Assembly (NCBI GenBank): GCA_022792535.1
Contig: JAAWBG010000049.1
Span: 1 to 64,000 of the forward strand
Source of the DNA: Lachnospiraceae bacterium
GTDB lineage: Bacteria > Bacillota > Clostridia > Lachnospirales > Lachnospiraceae
DNA: 64,000 bases
Reading direction: 5' to 3'
Position numbers and translations under genes: made by a program. The notes under the pieces were generated by a model. That model saw only the letters and a list, made by a program, of their open reading frames with translations. It did not search any database and was not told the origin of the DNA. Below are positions 34,691 through 43,270 of this stretch, piece after piece. Numbering within the stretch: position 1 is the first letter of the stretch; each line of letters begins with the position of its first letter.

Positions 34691-35404
34691 TTATCGCCTG
34701 TAATGCAGATCAAATTCCAGATAGGCGTGTTCAAATTCCTTTTTCCTTCTTCTGGAAACTGGTATTTCCTGATTTTCCAAAAAAATCACGCCATTTTTAT
34801 AATTTTCAATCCAAAACATATTTACCAGATATTTACGGTGTACCCTAAAGAACAGCTTTGGTTCCATGATCTCTTCCATTTCTTCCAGAGAGCCTTCTTT
34901 GCGGAATAATTTCCCTTGTGCTCTTATCTCCACATAACTTCCATAAGCCGATATATAACAGATTTCCTTCTGCTTCAGCTCATAGGGATTCCGGTCAAGA
35001 TATACTTGTATGGTTTCTTGGCCGATTTTCTGGCTGAGGCAGCCCCGGATGGCTTCTTCGATCTCAGAGACTTCAAAAGGTTTTGTGACAAACCGGAACG
35101 CCTGAATCTGAAAAGCTTCCTTAAATCGTTCCACCATGCTGGTAGCCATAACAATCCGACAGTCTGGATGAAGATTCTGAATCTGTCTTCCTGTCTCGAT
35201 TCCATCCATTCCGGGCATATCAATATCCAAAAAGACCAGTTCCAGTTGATGGATCTGTGCAAGGAGAGCTTCCCCGGAAGAGAAGGTCCAGACCTCATAT
35301 TCCAGTTCCGCAGAAGCCGCCTGCACTGTCTTTTCTACCAGCTCTTTCAGGGCATTCCGTATGATCTCTTCATCGTCGCAGATTCCAATCATTAACTTTG
35401 GCAT
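34691..35404 (-). CDS. LytTR-family response regulator (AgrA-like)
   Basis: A 237-residue regulator. The receiver has Asp10/Asp11 and phospho-acceptor Asp60 (VFLDIDMPGMDG) and Lys in FVTKPFEV. The C-terminal LytTR DNA-binding domain covers about 138-235 (ICYISAYGSYVEIRAQGKLF, FFRVHRKYLVNMFWIE, IPVSRRRKKEFEHAY). It lies 22 bp downstream of the double zinc-ribbon gene and upstream of the AgrC-like kinase. Probable target: the repeats at 33270-33300. Confidence 0.93.
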   Translation of the reverse strand: MPKLMIGICDDEEIIRNALKELVEKTVQAASAELEYEVWTFSSGEALLAQIHQLELVFLDIDMPGMDGIETGRQIQNLHPDCRIVMATSMVERFKEAFQIQAFRFVTKPFEVSEIEEAIRGCLSQKIGQETIQVYLDRNPYELKQKEICYISAYGSYVEIRAQGKLFRKEGSLEEMEEIMEPKLFFRVHRKYLVNMFWIENYKNGVIFLENQEIPVSRRRKKEFEHAYLEFDLHYRR

Positions 35405-35426
35405 TTCATTCCCCCATATTCAAAAC

Positions 35427-38210
35427 TCAATGGTTTGCCTGATTGCCGCATTTTGGACAGGTATTGCCGCCCCGGTAAGTATATCCGCATCGGTAGCAGC
35501 ATTTTACCTCATGTTTTTCCTTTGCCAGATATGCAATACTTCTGGACTCTGGTTTTTCCTGAAGATAAGAGACAAAGCCTCCCAGAAGGCTGGCGAAGGT
35601 TTTCAATTCTTTTGCCGGGATTCCTCCTGGTATTTTGGTTTTTACCCCATTTCCACGATTGATATAGATTCCTCGGTTCAAAAGACCTGTATTTCCTTCC
35701 ATTCCCACAATATTTCGAATGGGGATCATCTCGCTGTTAAAGGTACTGTTATAGAAAATATGATCCGGCGTCAGCACAAATCCTTCTTTTCCATTTTTTT
35801 TGCCGGAAGAGTCACAGACCAAAATGGGATATTCATACCGGTCTCTCTCACTGGCGTATGTATTTAAGGCCAGGGCCACCAGCTCTGCTTCCCTTGGAGA
35901 CCATTCTCCCCTCATAATACGGCGCACTTCATAGAAATGAAGCCTTTCTGTATCTTTGATCTTTCCCTGAAGCGTATTTTTTAATTTTTCCACTAAAAGT
36001 TCGCACTCATCCATTTTCAGTTTTGTCAGCCGCTTATCAATCATTTCCAGCGTGTCCGTTTTCAGCTCCGGCAAAAAGGGACCGCCTTCCACCTTCTCAT
36101 AGGCTTCCGCCGCCTCGTCAAAGGTCATCCGCATAATATTAGGGCACATTTTATCAATTACCTTTTCATCAATGGCCCGTACTCTGGCTGTGATCTCTTC
36201 TATGGCTGGCTCTGCTTGTTCTTTAGAAAATCCGTCTTCTTTTAGTTGTTTCAGCATCCGCATCAATCCGTTCCGGTCGCATCGCTCCGCCCGTTTCAGC
36301 ATTTTGGCAATGTCCCGTTTCTCCGCCAGCCTCCGCTTGCCTTCTAAAACCTCCTGGTAAGCAGAGATATCTGCATCCTGGTATTGATCCAACTTTTCCC
36401 GGAATGTCTGATACTGACTGCGGCTCATGTCTTCCGGCACACTGCCAATCAATTTTTCTGCTTCTTCTTTCCCCTTCTTTTTCATTCTCTCTTTCAGATC
36501 TTCCAACACGTCTGCTTTCACTGTCTCGGAACATTCTGCCTGGGAAATCTCTTCGATCACACGTTTTAAAATTCCATAAGGTTTATCTTTGCAAGTTTCT
36601 GCTTTTTTGCGGATCTCTTCTTCCTCTTTCTGATAAACCGCCTGTTTGATCTGCCTTGCATACTTCTCTTTTTCCACCCATTCCAGATTATCGTCCGCCT
36701 GAATCTGATCCCGCAGTCCTCGCAGCTGCTGCAGAGACATGCGGTTCAACACCTTCATGTGAGCGTCATACTTTTCTTTAGAAGGCACATCCTCTTCTGC
36801 AGATTTTTCTTGTCCCCTTCCAGACGCTTTTTCTACCTTTCCTCTTCTGCGCTTTTCCTTTTTCTCTGCCTTCTCTTTTTTTCCAAATCCTTCTCTTTTT
36901 CCTGTCTCTTCTTTCTTTTCTGACTGATATTCCCCGTCAATTCTTCCTGGTGTTTCTATCTCTTCCTGCGAAATTCCTTCTGATTCTTCTTTTTGTTTTC
37001 TCTCTAGTTCCCTCTCTCGTCTTCCCTTTTCATCGTTTTTCTCTGTCTGATCTTCCTCAGAATGGTTATCCCTTACTCTCTCTTTTTTATTGGACTGTGA
37101 TTTCTTCCCAGAATCTTGTCCTTCTTTTCTTTTCCGAATCAGATCTTCTAGCTTTTCCCGATAAGGTTCTGTCTGCATCAGCGGGAAGAATCCTGTGTCC
37201 ATCTCCTCCTCCAGATTTTCCAGCTCCTCTTCTGTCATATGCTCCATATCTGCACATGCTTCTTCCAGAGAAGGCACCGCGTGTTTTCCCCGTTCCGAAG
37301 CGAATTCATTAAAATTACAATTCGACGTCCGCTCTGCTTTGCTGCCCAGAAGTTCCAGATAATCTTCATAGGCTTCTCGATCGCCGCCGAACTTCATGGT
37401 ATAATTGTCCCCTTCCCGCAGCAATCTGCCTGGTCTTGGGGTATAAAAAAGATTGCAGTTATTACAGGTATAACTTCTGGCCAGATAGACTCTTCCTTCT
37501 TCTGTCTCCACTGGGAATTCCTCGCCTTTAGGGTACACTCCCATATACATTTTCCTTCCGCAGCCTGGACACTGATAGCCGGTTACATAAAAATTATTGC
37601 CCAGACGAGAAGCCTTCTTTTCATATTCCCCAATGGTTCCCTTAGTAAAAGAAACTTTTTCCAGAGACCAGCGTATTTTATGCCAAAGCCCCAGACCTTT
37701 TTCTTCTTGACTTTCTTCTTGTTTCTCTTCTTTGATATCTTCTGCTTTGCGTTTTCCTTCTTCTAACGCTGCCTGAACCACCTCTTCATAGGTAATCTGG
37801 ACATTATTTTTATAAAAGCGAAAATTATCGTCCCGAAATCCCGGCGTCACTTTGATATCTTTTAAGATTGCATAGAACAGCCCATTGAGCTGCCGGTAAT
37901 CCTGCTCTACTTTTAACCCTTGGATGGCGCCCCATTTGCCAAACGCATACAAGGTCATATTCAGCACATTGGAAAGAGTTTCGTTATCAGCCACCGGTTC
38001 CATGTCTTCTTCCCTGTCAGGCAGTTCAATTACATTTGTAATCACTTTTCCCTTTTCAAAATTAAAGATCAATGACCGTACATTTCCAGACAGAATCAAG
38101 AAATGATTCAATACCACAAAATTCCCCGTCCAGGTCACATTGGCACCCATGGATTTTATCATCCGGCCAAATACATTTTTCAATTCATCATTCGCTTTCA
38201 GCAAAATCAT
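35427..38210 (-). CDS. Large double zinc-ribbon protein of unknown function
   Basis: A 927-residue protein I do not recognise. A folded N-terminal region (1-150) is followed by a zinc ribbon (CPGCGRK at Cys214/217 and CNNCNLF at Cys249/252). An Arg/Lys/Glu-rich, probably disordered or coiled stretch lies at about 355-500, then helical repeats (about 510-760). A beta-rich block (EGFVLTPDHIFYNS...IPIRNIVGMEG...YINRGNGVKTKI) looks like a bacterial PH-like domain, and a second zinc ribbon ends the protein (Cys905, 908, 918, 921). No signal peptide. AGAAGGTG precedes the ATG. It is in line with the LytTR two-component genes 22 bp downstream and may be co-transcribed. Confidence 0.8.
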   Translation of the reverse strand: MILLKANDELKNVFGRMIKSMGANVTWTGNFVVLNHFLILSGNVRSLIFNFEKGKVITNVIELPDREEDMEPVADNETLSNVLNMTLYAFGKWGAIQGLKVEQDYRQLNGLFYAILKDIKVTPGFRDDNFRFYKNNVQITYEEVVQAALEEGKRKAEDIKEEKQEESQEEKGLGLWHKIRWSLEKVSFTKGTIGEYEKKASRLGNNFYVTGYQCPGCGRKMYMGVYPKGEEFPVETEEGRVYLARSYTCNNCNLFYTPRPGRLLREGDNYTMKFGGDREAYEDYLELLGSKAERTSNCNFNEFASERGKHAVPSLEEACADMEHMTEEELENLEEEMDTGFFPLMQTEPYREKLEDLIRKRKEGQDSGKKSQSNKKERVRDNHSEEDQTEKNDEKGRRERELERKQKEESEGISQEEIETPGRIDGEYQSEKKEETGKREGFGKKEKAEKKEKRRRGKVEKASGRGQEKSAEEDVPSKEKYDAHMKVLNRMSLQQLRGLRDQIQADDNLEWVEKEKYARQIKQAVYQKEEEEIRKKAETCKDKPYGILKRVIEEISQAECSETVKADVLEDLKERMKKKGKEEAEKLIGSVPEDMSRSQYQTFREKLDQYQDADISAYQEVLEGKRRLAEKRDIAKMLKRAERCDRNGLMRMLKQLKEDGFSKEQAEPAIEEITARVRAIDEKVIDKMCPNIMRMTFDEAAEAYEKVEGGPFLPELKTDTLEMIDKRLTKLKMDECELLVEKLKNTLQGKIKDTERLHFYEVRRIMRGEWSPREAELVALALNTYASERDRYEYPILVCDSSGKKNGKEGFVLTPDHIFYNSTFNSEMIPIRNIVGMEGNTGLLNRGIYINRGNGVKTKIPGGIPAKELKTFASLLGGFVSYLQEKPESRSIAYLAKEKHEVKCCYRCGYTYRGGNTCPKCGNQANH

Positions 38211-38240
38211 GAAAACACCTTCTCTCTTTTTGTAAATTTA

Positions 38241-38600
38241 TCACTCTATTACAGCGCCAAATGGCATTAAAGCCAGCTTTGCAAGTTTAAACATCTGCAA
38301 TCCAAAGGGTATGCCGATCAGAGTAATGCACAGCAGACATCCCAGCAATGCAAACTCCACTGCCATGGGAATCCCTGAGATCAGCAGCCAGATAATATTG
38401 ACCAATGTGGACACTGCTCCGCCGCCATAACGCACCTCTTTTCCGAAGGGACACAGGCTCAGACTTGCAAACTTAAAACATTGTACTCCCACCGGAATTC
38501 CTACAATCGTAATACACCACAGACATCCTGCCAGCACCCAGCTGAGTCCGCTGAGCAATCCGCCGAAAATCAACCACAAAATGTTTCCCAGACAATTCAT
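38241..38600 (-). CDS. YccF-family membrane protein
   Basis: A 119-residue membrane protein with two internal copies of the YccF motif: CLWCITIVGIPVGVQCFKFA and CLLCITLIGIPFGLQMFKLA. Four hydrophobic segments are present. Function is unknown. It lies 30 bp upstream of the double zinc-ribbon gene in the same orientation; GGAGAGAAAG precedes the ATG. Confidence 0.92.
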   Translation of the reverse strand: MNCLGNILWLIFGGLLSGLSWVLAGCLWCITIVGIPVGVQCFKFASLSLCPFGKEVRYGGGAVSTLVNIIWLLISGIPMAVEFALLGCLLCITLIGIPFGLQMFKLAKLALMPFGAVIE

Positions 38601-38636
38601 TTCTTTCTCTCCTTTTCCATCTCTATTTTTCTATCA

Positions 38637-40658
38637 TTACCTTTGGCTTTTTAAAATCCCAACGCCTTTTGCCGGAAGAGTCATTTTTTCTTCCCTCTGA
38701 TACTCTTTTCCTGTTATCAGTTCCTTCCCTTTTTTGGACACGGTAAATTCTTTCGTTTCCTCACTGTGATTCAGCACAAAGAGATATTCCTCCTGCTCTC
38801 TCACCCGTCTTACCGCCTCGATACCATCCGGTGTTTCCGCTGTGGGTTTCACTTTCTGTTCTCTGGAAATCTCCTGGATCAATTTCTGGTAAAAATCTTT
38901 CCCAGAACTTGTTCCCACATAATATGCCTGGCCTTTTCCAAAGGAATTCCGGGTGATCACAGGCGTTCCTGCATAAAAATCTTCCTGGTATTCTGCCAGC
39001 GATTCTGCTCCTTCCAAATGCATGATATCGCAGAGGAGTTCCGCTGGATATTCCTGCTCTTCATACACAAAATGATTGCATTTCTGAGGAGGCAGCGCGT
39101 CGCTTTCTTCCACCCAGATTCCCAGAATATCTCTTAATCTGCCTGGATATCCGCCGATGACCACCAAATCATTTTCATCTACATATCCGCTGAAATAGGT
39201 GGTTACAAAAGTTCCTCCGTTCTGGACAAAGTTCCGAATCCGTTCATCCACTCCTGGCTTCGTCATATACAGAATCGGCGCAATCACTACTTGATAGGAA
39301 GACAAATCACTTTCTTCCCCGATAATATCTACTGAAATATTCTGCTCATGCAGGGCAGTATAATACTTCAATACTTCTTCATGGTAATTCATTCTAATGC
39401 TTGGCCCGGAAGAATATTCTACCGCCCACCAGTTTTCCCAGTCAAATAGAATGGCTGTCTCTGCATCTGAAACAGATCCTAAAATCTCATTTCCCAATTG
39501 TTCCAACTCTGCTCCCAAGGCCGCCGCCTCTCGAAAAACTCTAGTATGTTCATGCCCTGCGTGATCAATTATGGCTCCATGATATTTTTCACAGGAACCA
39601 ATACTTCGCTTCATCTGAAAAAACATCACTGCATCTGATCCATGAGCAACCGCCTGGTAACTCCAGAGACGCATGACGCCAGGACGTTTCAATGCGTTAA
39701 AGGGCTGCCAGTTCTGCTGGCTTGGGGTCTGCTCCATTAGAATAAAAGGTCTGCCTTCCCCTACGCCCCGCATCAGATCATGGTTGAATGCTGTCTTACT
39801 GATGGAATCTTCATTGGAAGGATAATTGTCCCAAGAGATAAAATCCATATATTTTCCCCATTTCTGATAATCCAAGGGTTTATATGCTCCCATCAGGTTT
39901 GTGGTCACCGGAAGATCCGGCGTATGTTTCTTCACTGCTTCATATTCCAACTGAAAACACTCCAGGATACTGTCTGAATTAAACCTTCGATAATCAATGC
40001 TGATACTCTGCGCTGTGGTCTGTTCCTGGCTGATGTGCTCGCTGCGCAGATCTGGCAGTACGATTTCCTCCCAGTCGTAAAAAGTATGGCCCCAGAAAGA
40101 AGTATTCCATGCGCGGTTCAGCTCTTCTAAAGTCTTATATCTCTTCTTCAGCCATACCCGGAATGCTTTCTCACAGTTTTCACAGTAACATTCCCCGCCA
40201 TATTCATTGGAAATATGCCAGGCCACGAGATTGTCATAATCTTTGTAGCGTTCTGCCAGCTTTTCTGCCAGTCTTACCGAATACTTTCGGTATACCAGGC
40301 TGTTGGGGCAGGAATTGTGCCTTGCGCCAAACTTTCGTTTGATTCCCTGTATATCCGTCCGCAGAATCTCAGGATACTTTCTTGCCATCCAAGCTGGGTG
40401 CGCTCCCGTACCGGTGGCAAGGCAGACCTTCATGTTATGCTTCTTTGCCAGTTCCATGATCTTATCTAACTTTTCAAAACGATATTCTTCCTCCGATGGC
40501 TGCAGCGCCGCCCAGGAGAAAACATTTAAGGTCAGTGTATCAATATGTGCCAATTTTAGCAGACGCATATCCTCCTCCCATGTTTCTTCCGGCCACTGTT
40601 CTGGATTATAATCTCCTCCGTACGCAATCTTATTCTGTTTCCATACCTTTTCCCACAT
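38637..40658 (-). CDS. GH42 beta-galactosidase
   Basis: A 673-residue glycoside hydrolase family 42 enzyme. The N-terminus has the typical YGGDYNPEQWPEETW. The acid/base is Glu in AWHISNEYGGECYC; the nucleophile is Glu in FILMEQTPSQQNW. Four Cys (HNSCPNS, CYCENC) resemble the metal site of this family. A trimerisation domain (about 390-600) and a small C-terminal beta domain follow. No signal peptide, so it acts on imported galactosides. The start is set at 40658, after GAGGAG; a longer frame upstream runs through the structured leader and is not expected to be translated. Confidence 0.95.
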   Translation of the reverse strand: MWEKVWKQNKIAYGGDYNPEQWPEETWEEDMRLLKLAHIDTLTLNVFSWAALQPSEEEYRFEKLDKIMELAKKHNMKVCLATGTGAHPAWMARKYPEILRTDIQGIKRKFGARHNSCPNSLVYRKYSVRLAEKLAERYKDYDNLVAWHISNEYGGECYCENCEKAFRVWLKKRYKTLEELNRAWNTSFWGHTFYDWEEIVLPDLRSEHISQEQTTAQSISIDYRRFNSDSILECFQLEYEAVKKHTPDLPVTTNLMGAYKPLDYQKWGKYMDFISWDNYPSNEDSISKTAFNHDLMRGVGEGRPFILMEQTPSQQNWQPFNALKRPGVMRLWSYQAVAHGSDAVMFFQMKRSIGSCEKYHGAIIDHAGHEHTRVFREAAALGAELEQLGNEILGSVSDAETAILFDWENWWAVEYSSGPSIRMNYHEEVLKYYTALHEQNISVDIIGEESDLSSYQVVIAPILYMTKPGVDERIRNFVQNGGTFVTTYFSGYVDENDLVVIGGYPGRLRDILGIWVEESDALPPQKCNHFVYEEQEYPAELLCDIMHLEGAESLAEYQEDFYAGTPVITRNSFGKGQAYYVGTSSGKDFYQKLIQEISREQKVKPTAETPDGIEAVRRVREQEEYLFVLNHSEETKEFTVSKKGKELITGKEYQREEKMTLPAKGVGILKSQR

Positions 40659-40679
40659 AATATTCTCCTCTATCGTAAT

Positions 40680-40756
40680 AAATGCTTTCAAAACCTTCAG
40701 GACTTCTCTCTGGTAGCCCACAGTACTTATTCCTAAGGCTTCGCCTTACTCATCAC
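40680..40756 (-). promoter_or_regulatory. T-box stem-I-like leader remnant
   Basis: On the coding strand this leader reads GATGAG, then a hairpin (AAGGCGAAGCCTT), GGAATAAGTAC, ACCAGAGAGAAG and a GGTTTTGAAAG-like end. The order GATGA / GGAA-AAGTA / AGAGAG / GGT-GAAAG is that of the 5' half (stem I) of Clostridial T-box leaders. The antiterminator core (UGGNACCGCG) is not visible, and a GH42 gene is not a normal T-box target. If real it is a truncated remnant. The match is by eye only. Confidence 0.35.
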
Positions 40757-40775
40757 GGGCTTTCGCCCTATCAAA

Positions 40776-40833
40776 ATTATCAAAAAAGCATCTATTTCCA
40801 TGTTAAGCATGGTACATCTGCTTTTTTGATAAT
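40776..40833 (-). terminator. Leader hairpin of the GH42 gene (possible attenuator)
   Basis: ATTATCAAAAAAGCA (40776-40790) and TGCTTTTTTGATAAT (40819-40833) are perfect 15-bp reverse complements. Inside, CCATG-TTAAG-CATGG forms a second stem. Further hairpins lie at 40757-40768 (GGGC-TTTC-GCCC) and 40735-40747. All sit in the transcribed leader if the promoter at 40862-40890 is used. A U6 run lies in the 3' arm, so an attenuator is possible. Confidence 0.45.
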
Positions 40834-40861
40834 CTTGGCACTGCTCATTGCTTTCGCGTAC

Positions 40862-40890
40862 ATTATACCACAAAATGAGGAACATCTTAA
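40862..40890 (-). promoter_or_regulatory. Promoter of the GH42 gene
   Basis: Reading leftward, TTAAGA (40890-40885), 17-bp spacer and a perfect TATAAT (40867-40862). This gives a leader of about 200 nt before the GH42 start at 40658. Confidence 0.65.
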
Positions 40891-40970
40891 TATTTCCTTG
40901 CAGATTTTCTATTCCGGGTATAAAATGTTGTTACAGTTTTTACTTTATTTTTTAGCCTATGCAGAGTATA

Positions 40971-41125
40971 GGTAATTGCGAAACTCAATACTTTTCCAAA
41001 TTCCATATACCATTCAAAAAATTTGAGTATAAATATTTTCTCACCTTTTGTATGATGAAAATATGGAAAAGAAAGTGTAGGAATTGCACATGAAATTCTG
41101 ATCATTTAATCGTTTCTCAATTACC
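40971..41125. mobile_element. MITE with GGTAATTGCGAAAC ends, short copy
   Basis: A 155-bp relative of the element at 8645-8968. The left end is identical over GGTAATTGCGAAACTCAATA; the right end is GTTTCTCAATTACC, one base off the long copy. The central part of the long copy is absent and the two arms join near ACCTTTTGTATGATG. It lies 31 bp before the start codon of the HAD phosphatase gene and may have supplied or replaced its promoter. Confidence 0.85.
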
Positions 41126-41156
41126 AAATACAGGGTAACTTGAAAGGAGCTATACT

Positions 41157-41828
41157 ATGTCACAAAAAATTGACACGATCATTTTTGATTTAGATGGAAC
41201 TTTATTGGATTCTTTGACAGACTTGACCAACAGTGTCAACCATGTTATGACCGCTTATGGTTTTCCTACTCATTCAGAGGACGCCATACGACAGATGGTA
41301 GGGAATGGGATCGGAGTCTTGATGGAAAAAGCAATTCCAGGTGGACGTGATTTTCCACAATTCGATGATTGTCTGAAAGATTTTCAGGAACATTATGAAG
41401 TACATAAATCAGATTATACAAAGACTTTTCCTGGTATCATGGAGCTTTTGAAAAATGCTTCGGAAGCAGGTTATCAGATGGCTGTGGTCTCCAACAAATT
41501 CGAACTTGCAGTAAAAGGTTTATGCAAAAACTTTTTCTTCCCCTATATTACCACTGCAATTGGCGAATCCCCGCAGATAGCCCGTAAACCTGCGCCAGAT
41601 ACAGTCTTTGCAGCTATGAAGGAGCTGAATGTTTCCCCGGAACAATGTGTCTATGTGGGAGACTCTGAGGTAGACATGGCCACTGCCGCCAATTCCGGCA
41701 TTCCCTGTATCAGCGTAAGCTGGGGATTCCGAAGCCGGGAATCTCTGTTAGAGCAAGGAGCTCCGGCAAATCTGATTGCCGACACTGCTGCAGATGTACT
41801 GAAAGTCCTTTCCGCTATGCAGGATTAA
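41157..41828 (+). CDS. HAD-superfamily phosphoglycolate phosphatase-like hydrolase
   Basis: A 223-residue HAD hydrolase. Motif I is IIFDLDGTLLDS (nucleophile Asp), motif II VVSNKFE, motif III Lys in ARKPAPD, and motif IV YVGDSEVDMATA. The helical cap between motifs I and II is typical of the Gph/PGMB group. The family dephosphorylates small phospho-compounds such as phosphoglycolate; the exact substrate is not certain. AAAGGAGC precedes the ATG and a strong terminator follows. Confidence 0.92.
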   Translation: MSQKIDTIIFDLDGTLLDSLTDLTNSVNHVMTAYGFPTHSEDAIRQMVGNGIGVLMEKAIPGGRDFPQFDDCLKDFQEHYEVHKSDYTKTFPGIMELLKNASEAGYQMAVVSNKFELAVKGLCKNFFFPYITTAIGESPQIARKPAPDTVFAAMKELNVSPEQCVYVGDSEVDMATAANSGIPCISVSWGFRSRESLLEQGAPANLIADTAADVLKVLSAMQD

Positions 41829-41895
41829 TTTGATAGGAAAGGCATTTTCATGTTTTCATGTGATAAATCTCTTCTTATCGCATGAATCCTATAAG
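41828..41895. repeat. Possible relative of the palindromic element at 30937-31001
   Basis: ATTTGATAGGA near 41828 pairs imperfectly with TCCTATAAGAT near 41887. The right arm matches the 30985-31001 arm over TCCTATAAGATA. The interior has its own stem, CATGTGATAA/TTATCGCATG. The match is partial and the family assignment tentative. Confidence 0.35.
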
Positions 41896-41903
41896 ATAAT
41901 AGA

Positions 41904-41942
41904 CAGACCCTGGCGTCTCAACACCAGGGTCTGTTTTTTTCT
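41904..41942 (+). terminator. Rho-independent terminator of the HAD gene
   Basis: CAGACCCTGG (41904-41913) and CCAGGGTCTG (41924-41933) form a perfect 10-bp stem followed by a run of T from 41934. Classic intrinsic terminator. Confidence 0.92.
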
Positions 41943-41981
41943 GCCTATTGGAATTATAAAATATGCTTTTTAAATAAGATA

Positions 41982-42485
41982 TTAGAATTCTGCATCTGCT
42001 TTTTTTAGATGCTCATAATAATATGGTTCTAACATCAAGATCATTGATTCTTTTGTAATATCTCTAAATCGAAATGAATACAATAACTCCCTAATATGCA
42101 GCTTATTAATTCCATCCTCTTCCGAAAAATCCTCATTATATTTTTTCAATAATGAAATATATAAGTGCAAAGCAAATTTTTCGTTAATCCTCTCTAAACT
42201 TGCATTATCTGGATCAATCCACAAAGGCCTTAATTTTAAAAACCAATAACAATATAGAGCTGTTTCCTTATACTCTGAAGTAATCATCGCGTTGTGAAAC
42301 ACCTTAAAATAATGTTTTCTTTTATGAACCCTGACAATAATATCTTTCAAGGTATTGATATTTATCTTAACCGATTCATATGAATATAAATCGCTGCCCT
42401 CACAAAAATCATGTAACAACTTATCTAAATCACGTACCTCTTTCATATATTCCTGTTCGGTCATTCTTTCGTATTTTTCTGACAT
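41982..42485 (-). CDS. Unrecognised 167-residue protein
   Basis: A soluble, largely helical protein rich in Lys, Glu, Tyr and Leu (VHKRKHYFKVFHNAMITSEY, ALYCYWFLKLRPLWIDPDNA, MILMLEPYYYEHLKKADAEF). No signal peptide or known motif. It is the third gene of a compact AT-rich unit with 42510-42707 and 42724-43227. GGAGG lies 12 nt before the ATG, a rather long spacing. I do not recognise the family. Confidence 0.75.
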   Translation of the reverse strand: MSEKYERMTEQEYMKEVRDLDKLLHDFCEGSDLYSYESVKININTLKDIIVRVHKRKHYFKVFHNAMITSEYKETALYCYWFLKLRPLWIDPDNASLERINEKFALHLYISLLKKYNEDFSEEDGINKLHIRELLYSFRFRDITKESMILMLEPYYYEHLKKADAEF

Positions 42486-42509
42486 AACAGAATCATGCCT
42501 CCAAGTTAT

Positions 42510-42707
42510 TTATTCATCCAAATCGTTATAAATCATATGCAGAAAATCTTTGTTCTCTTTTAAGAGCCTGTCACTTGACTCGACTAGCTGGGACAAAGTA
42601 GAGGTATCACCAATTTTACTATTTATGTCTACTTGATCTTTACTGTTGCGAAAAACCTCCCGGATCTGCTCCTCATCATATCCAAAATATCTCTTTCTGT
42701 TATCCAT
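42510..42707 (-). CDS. Unrecognised 65-residue acidic protein
   Basis: A small charged helical protein beginning MDNRKRYFGYDEEQIREVFR. The start is placed at 42707 because GGAGGG lies 6-12 nt upstream; a longer frame would include that site. It is the middle gene of the three-gene unit. It may be an adaptor or antitoxin-sized protein, but no motif supports that. Confidence 0.7.
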   Translation of the reverse strand: MDNRKRYFGYDEEQIREVFRNSKDQVDINSKIGDTSTLSQLVESSDRLLKENKDFLHMIYNDLDE

Positions 42708-42723
42708 CCTATTTCCCTCCGTC

Positions 42724-43227
42724 CTATACAATACAGATATTGTATTCTTTGCATATTCTATCTATATCCACACCAAATCTCTGGTATAACTCGTAGTTTT
42801 TCTTATTCATCTGATTCATAGACGGATTCCAAACTTTTGTAAAATATTGATCAGCATCATGTATAATTAATATATTCCGTATTATGCCATCTAAAGATCT
42901 CCATTCAGCCCTTTGAATCTCCTCTTCATACTCCAATCGTACCAATTCATTTAATTCCTTTATGGTACTTATGCCAAACAGATTCAACTCACGAAGAATT
43001 AAATCTATATCCCTAAATACTCGTGGTGATATATTTGGAAATTTCCAAGTCATAAATCTTTCCAATGACATAGAATTTATCTGATATCTCAAACACCCTT
43101 TTTCAATTTCCTGTTCTATCTTACTGACATAATTATCAAAGGATTCTACATATGCATCCATCTCCAAGTCTGCCAATTCCAACATTCCTGCCAGTAAATT
43201 CTTTCTTCTACTATATTGTTCGTTCAT
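42724..43227 (-). CDS. Unrecognised 167-residue protein
   Basis: First gene of the three-gene AT-rich unit. A helical, acidic protein (LLAGMLELADLEMDAYVESF, FRDIDLILRELNLFGISTIK, IIRNILIIHDADQYFTKVWN). No cysteine motif, signal peptide or recognisable catalytic pattern. It ends 16 bp before the start of the 65-residue gene. A good sigma-A promoter is 58 bp upstream. Confidence 0.75.
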   Translation of the reverse strand: MNEQYSRRKNLLAGMLELADLEMDAYVESFDNYVSKIEQEIEKGCLRYQINSMSLERFMTWKFPNISPRVFRDIDLILRELNLFGISTIKELNELVRLEYEEEIQRAEWRSLDGIIRNILIIHDADQYFTKVWNPSMNQMNKKNYELYQRFGVDIDRICKEYNICIV

Positions 43228-43270
43228 ACCCCTGCTACCATCACATACCCAATTTTTAAATAGTAACCAA

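Noticed and set aside
40659-40721. Extended N-terminus of the GH42 protein (21 extra codons)
   Set aside because: The family start motif follows the internal ATG at 40658, which has GAGGAG upstream; the extra codons run through leader RNA structure.
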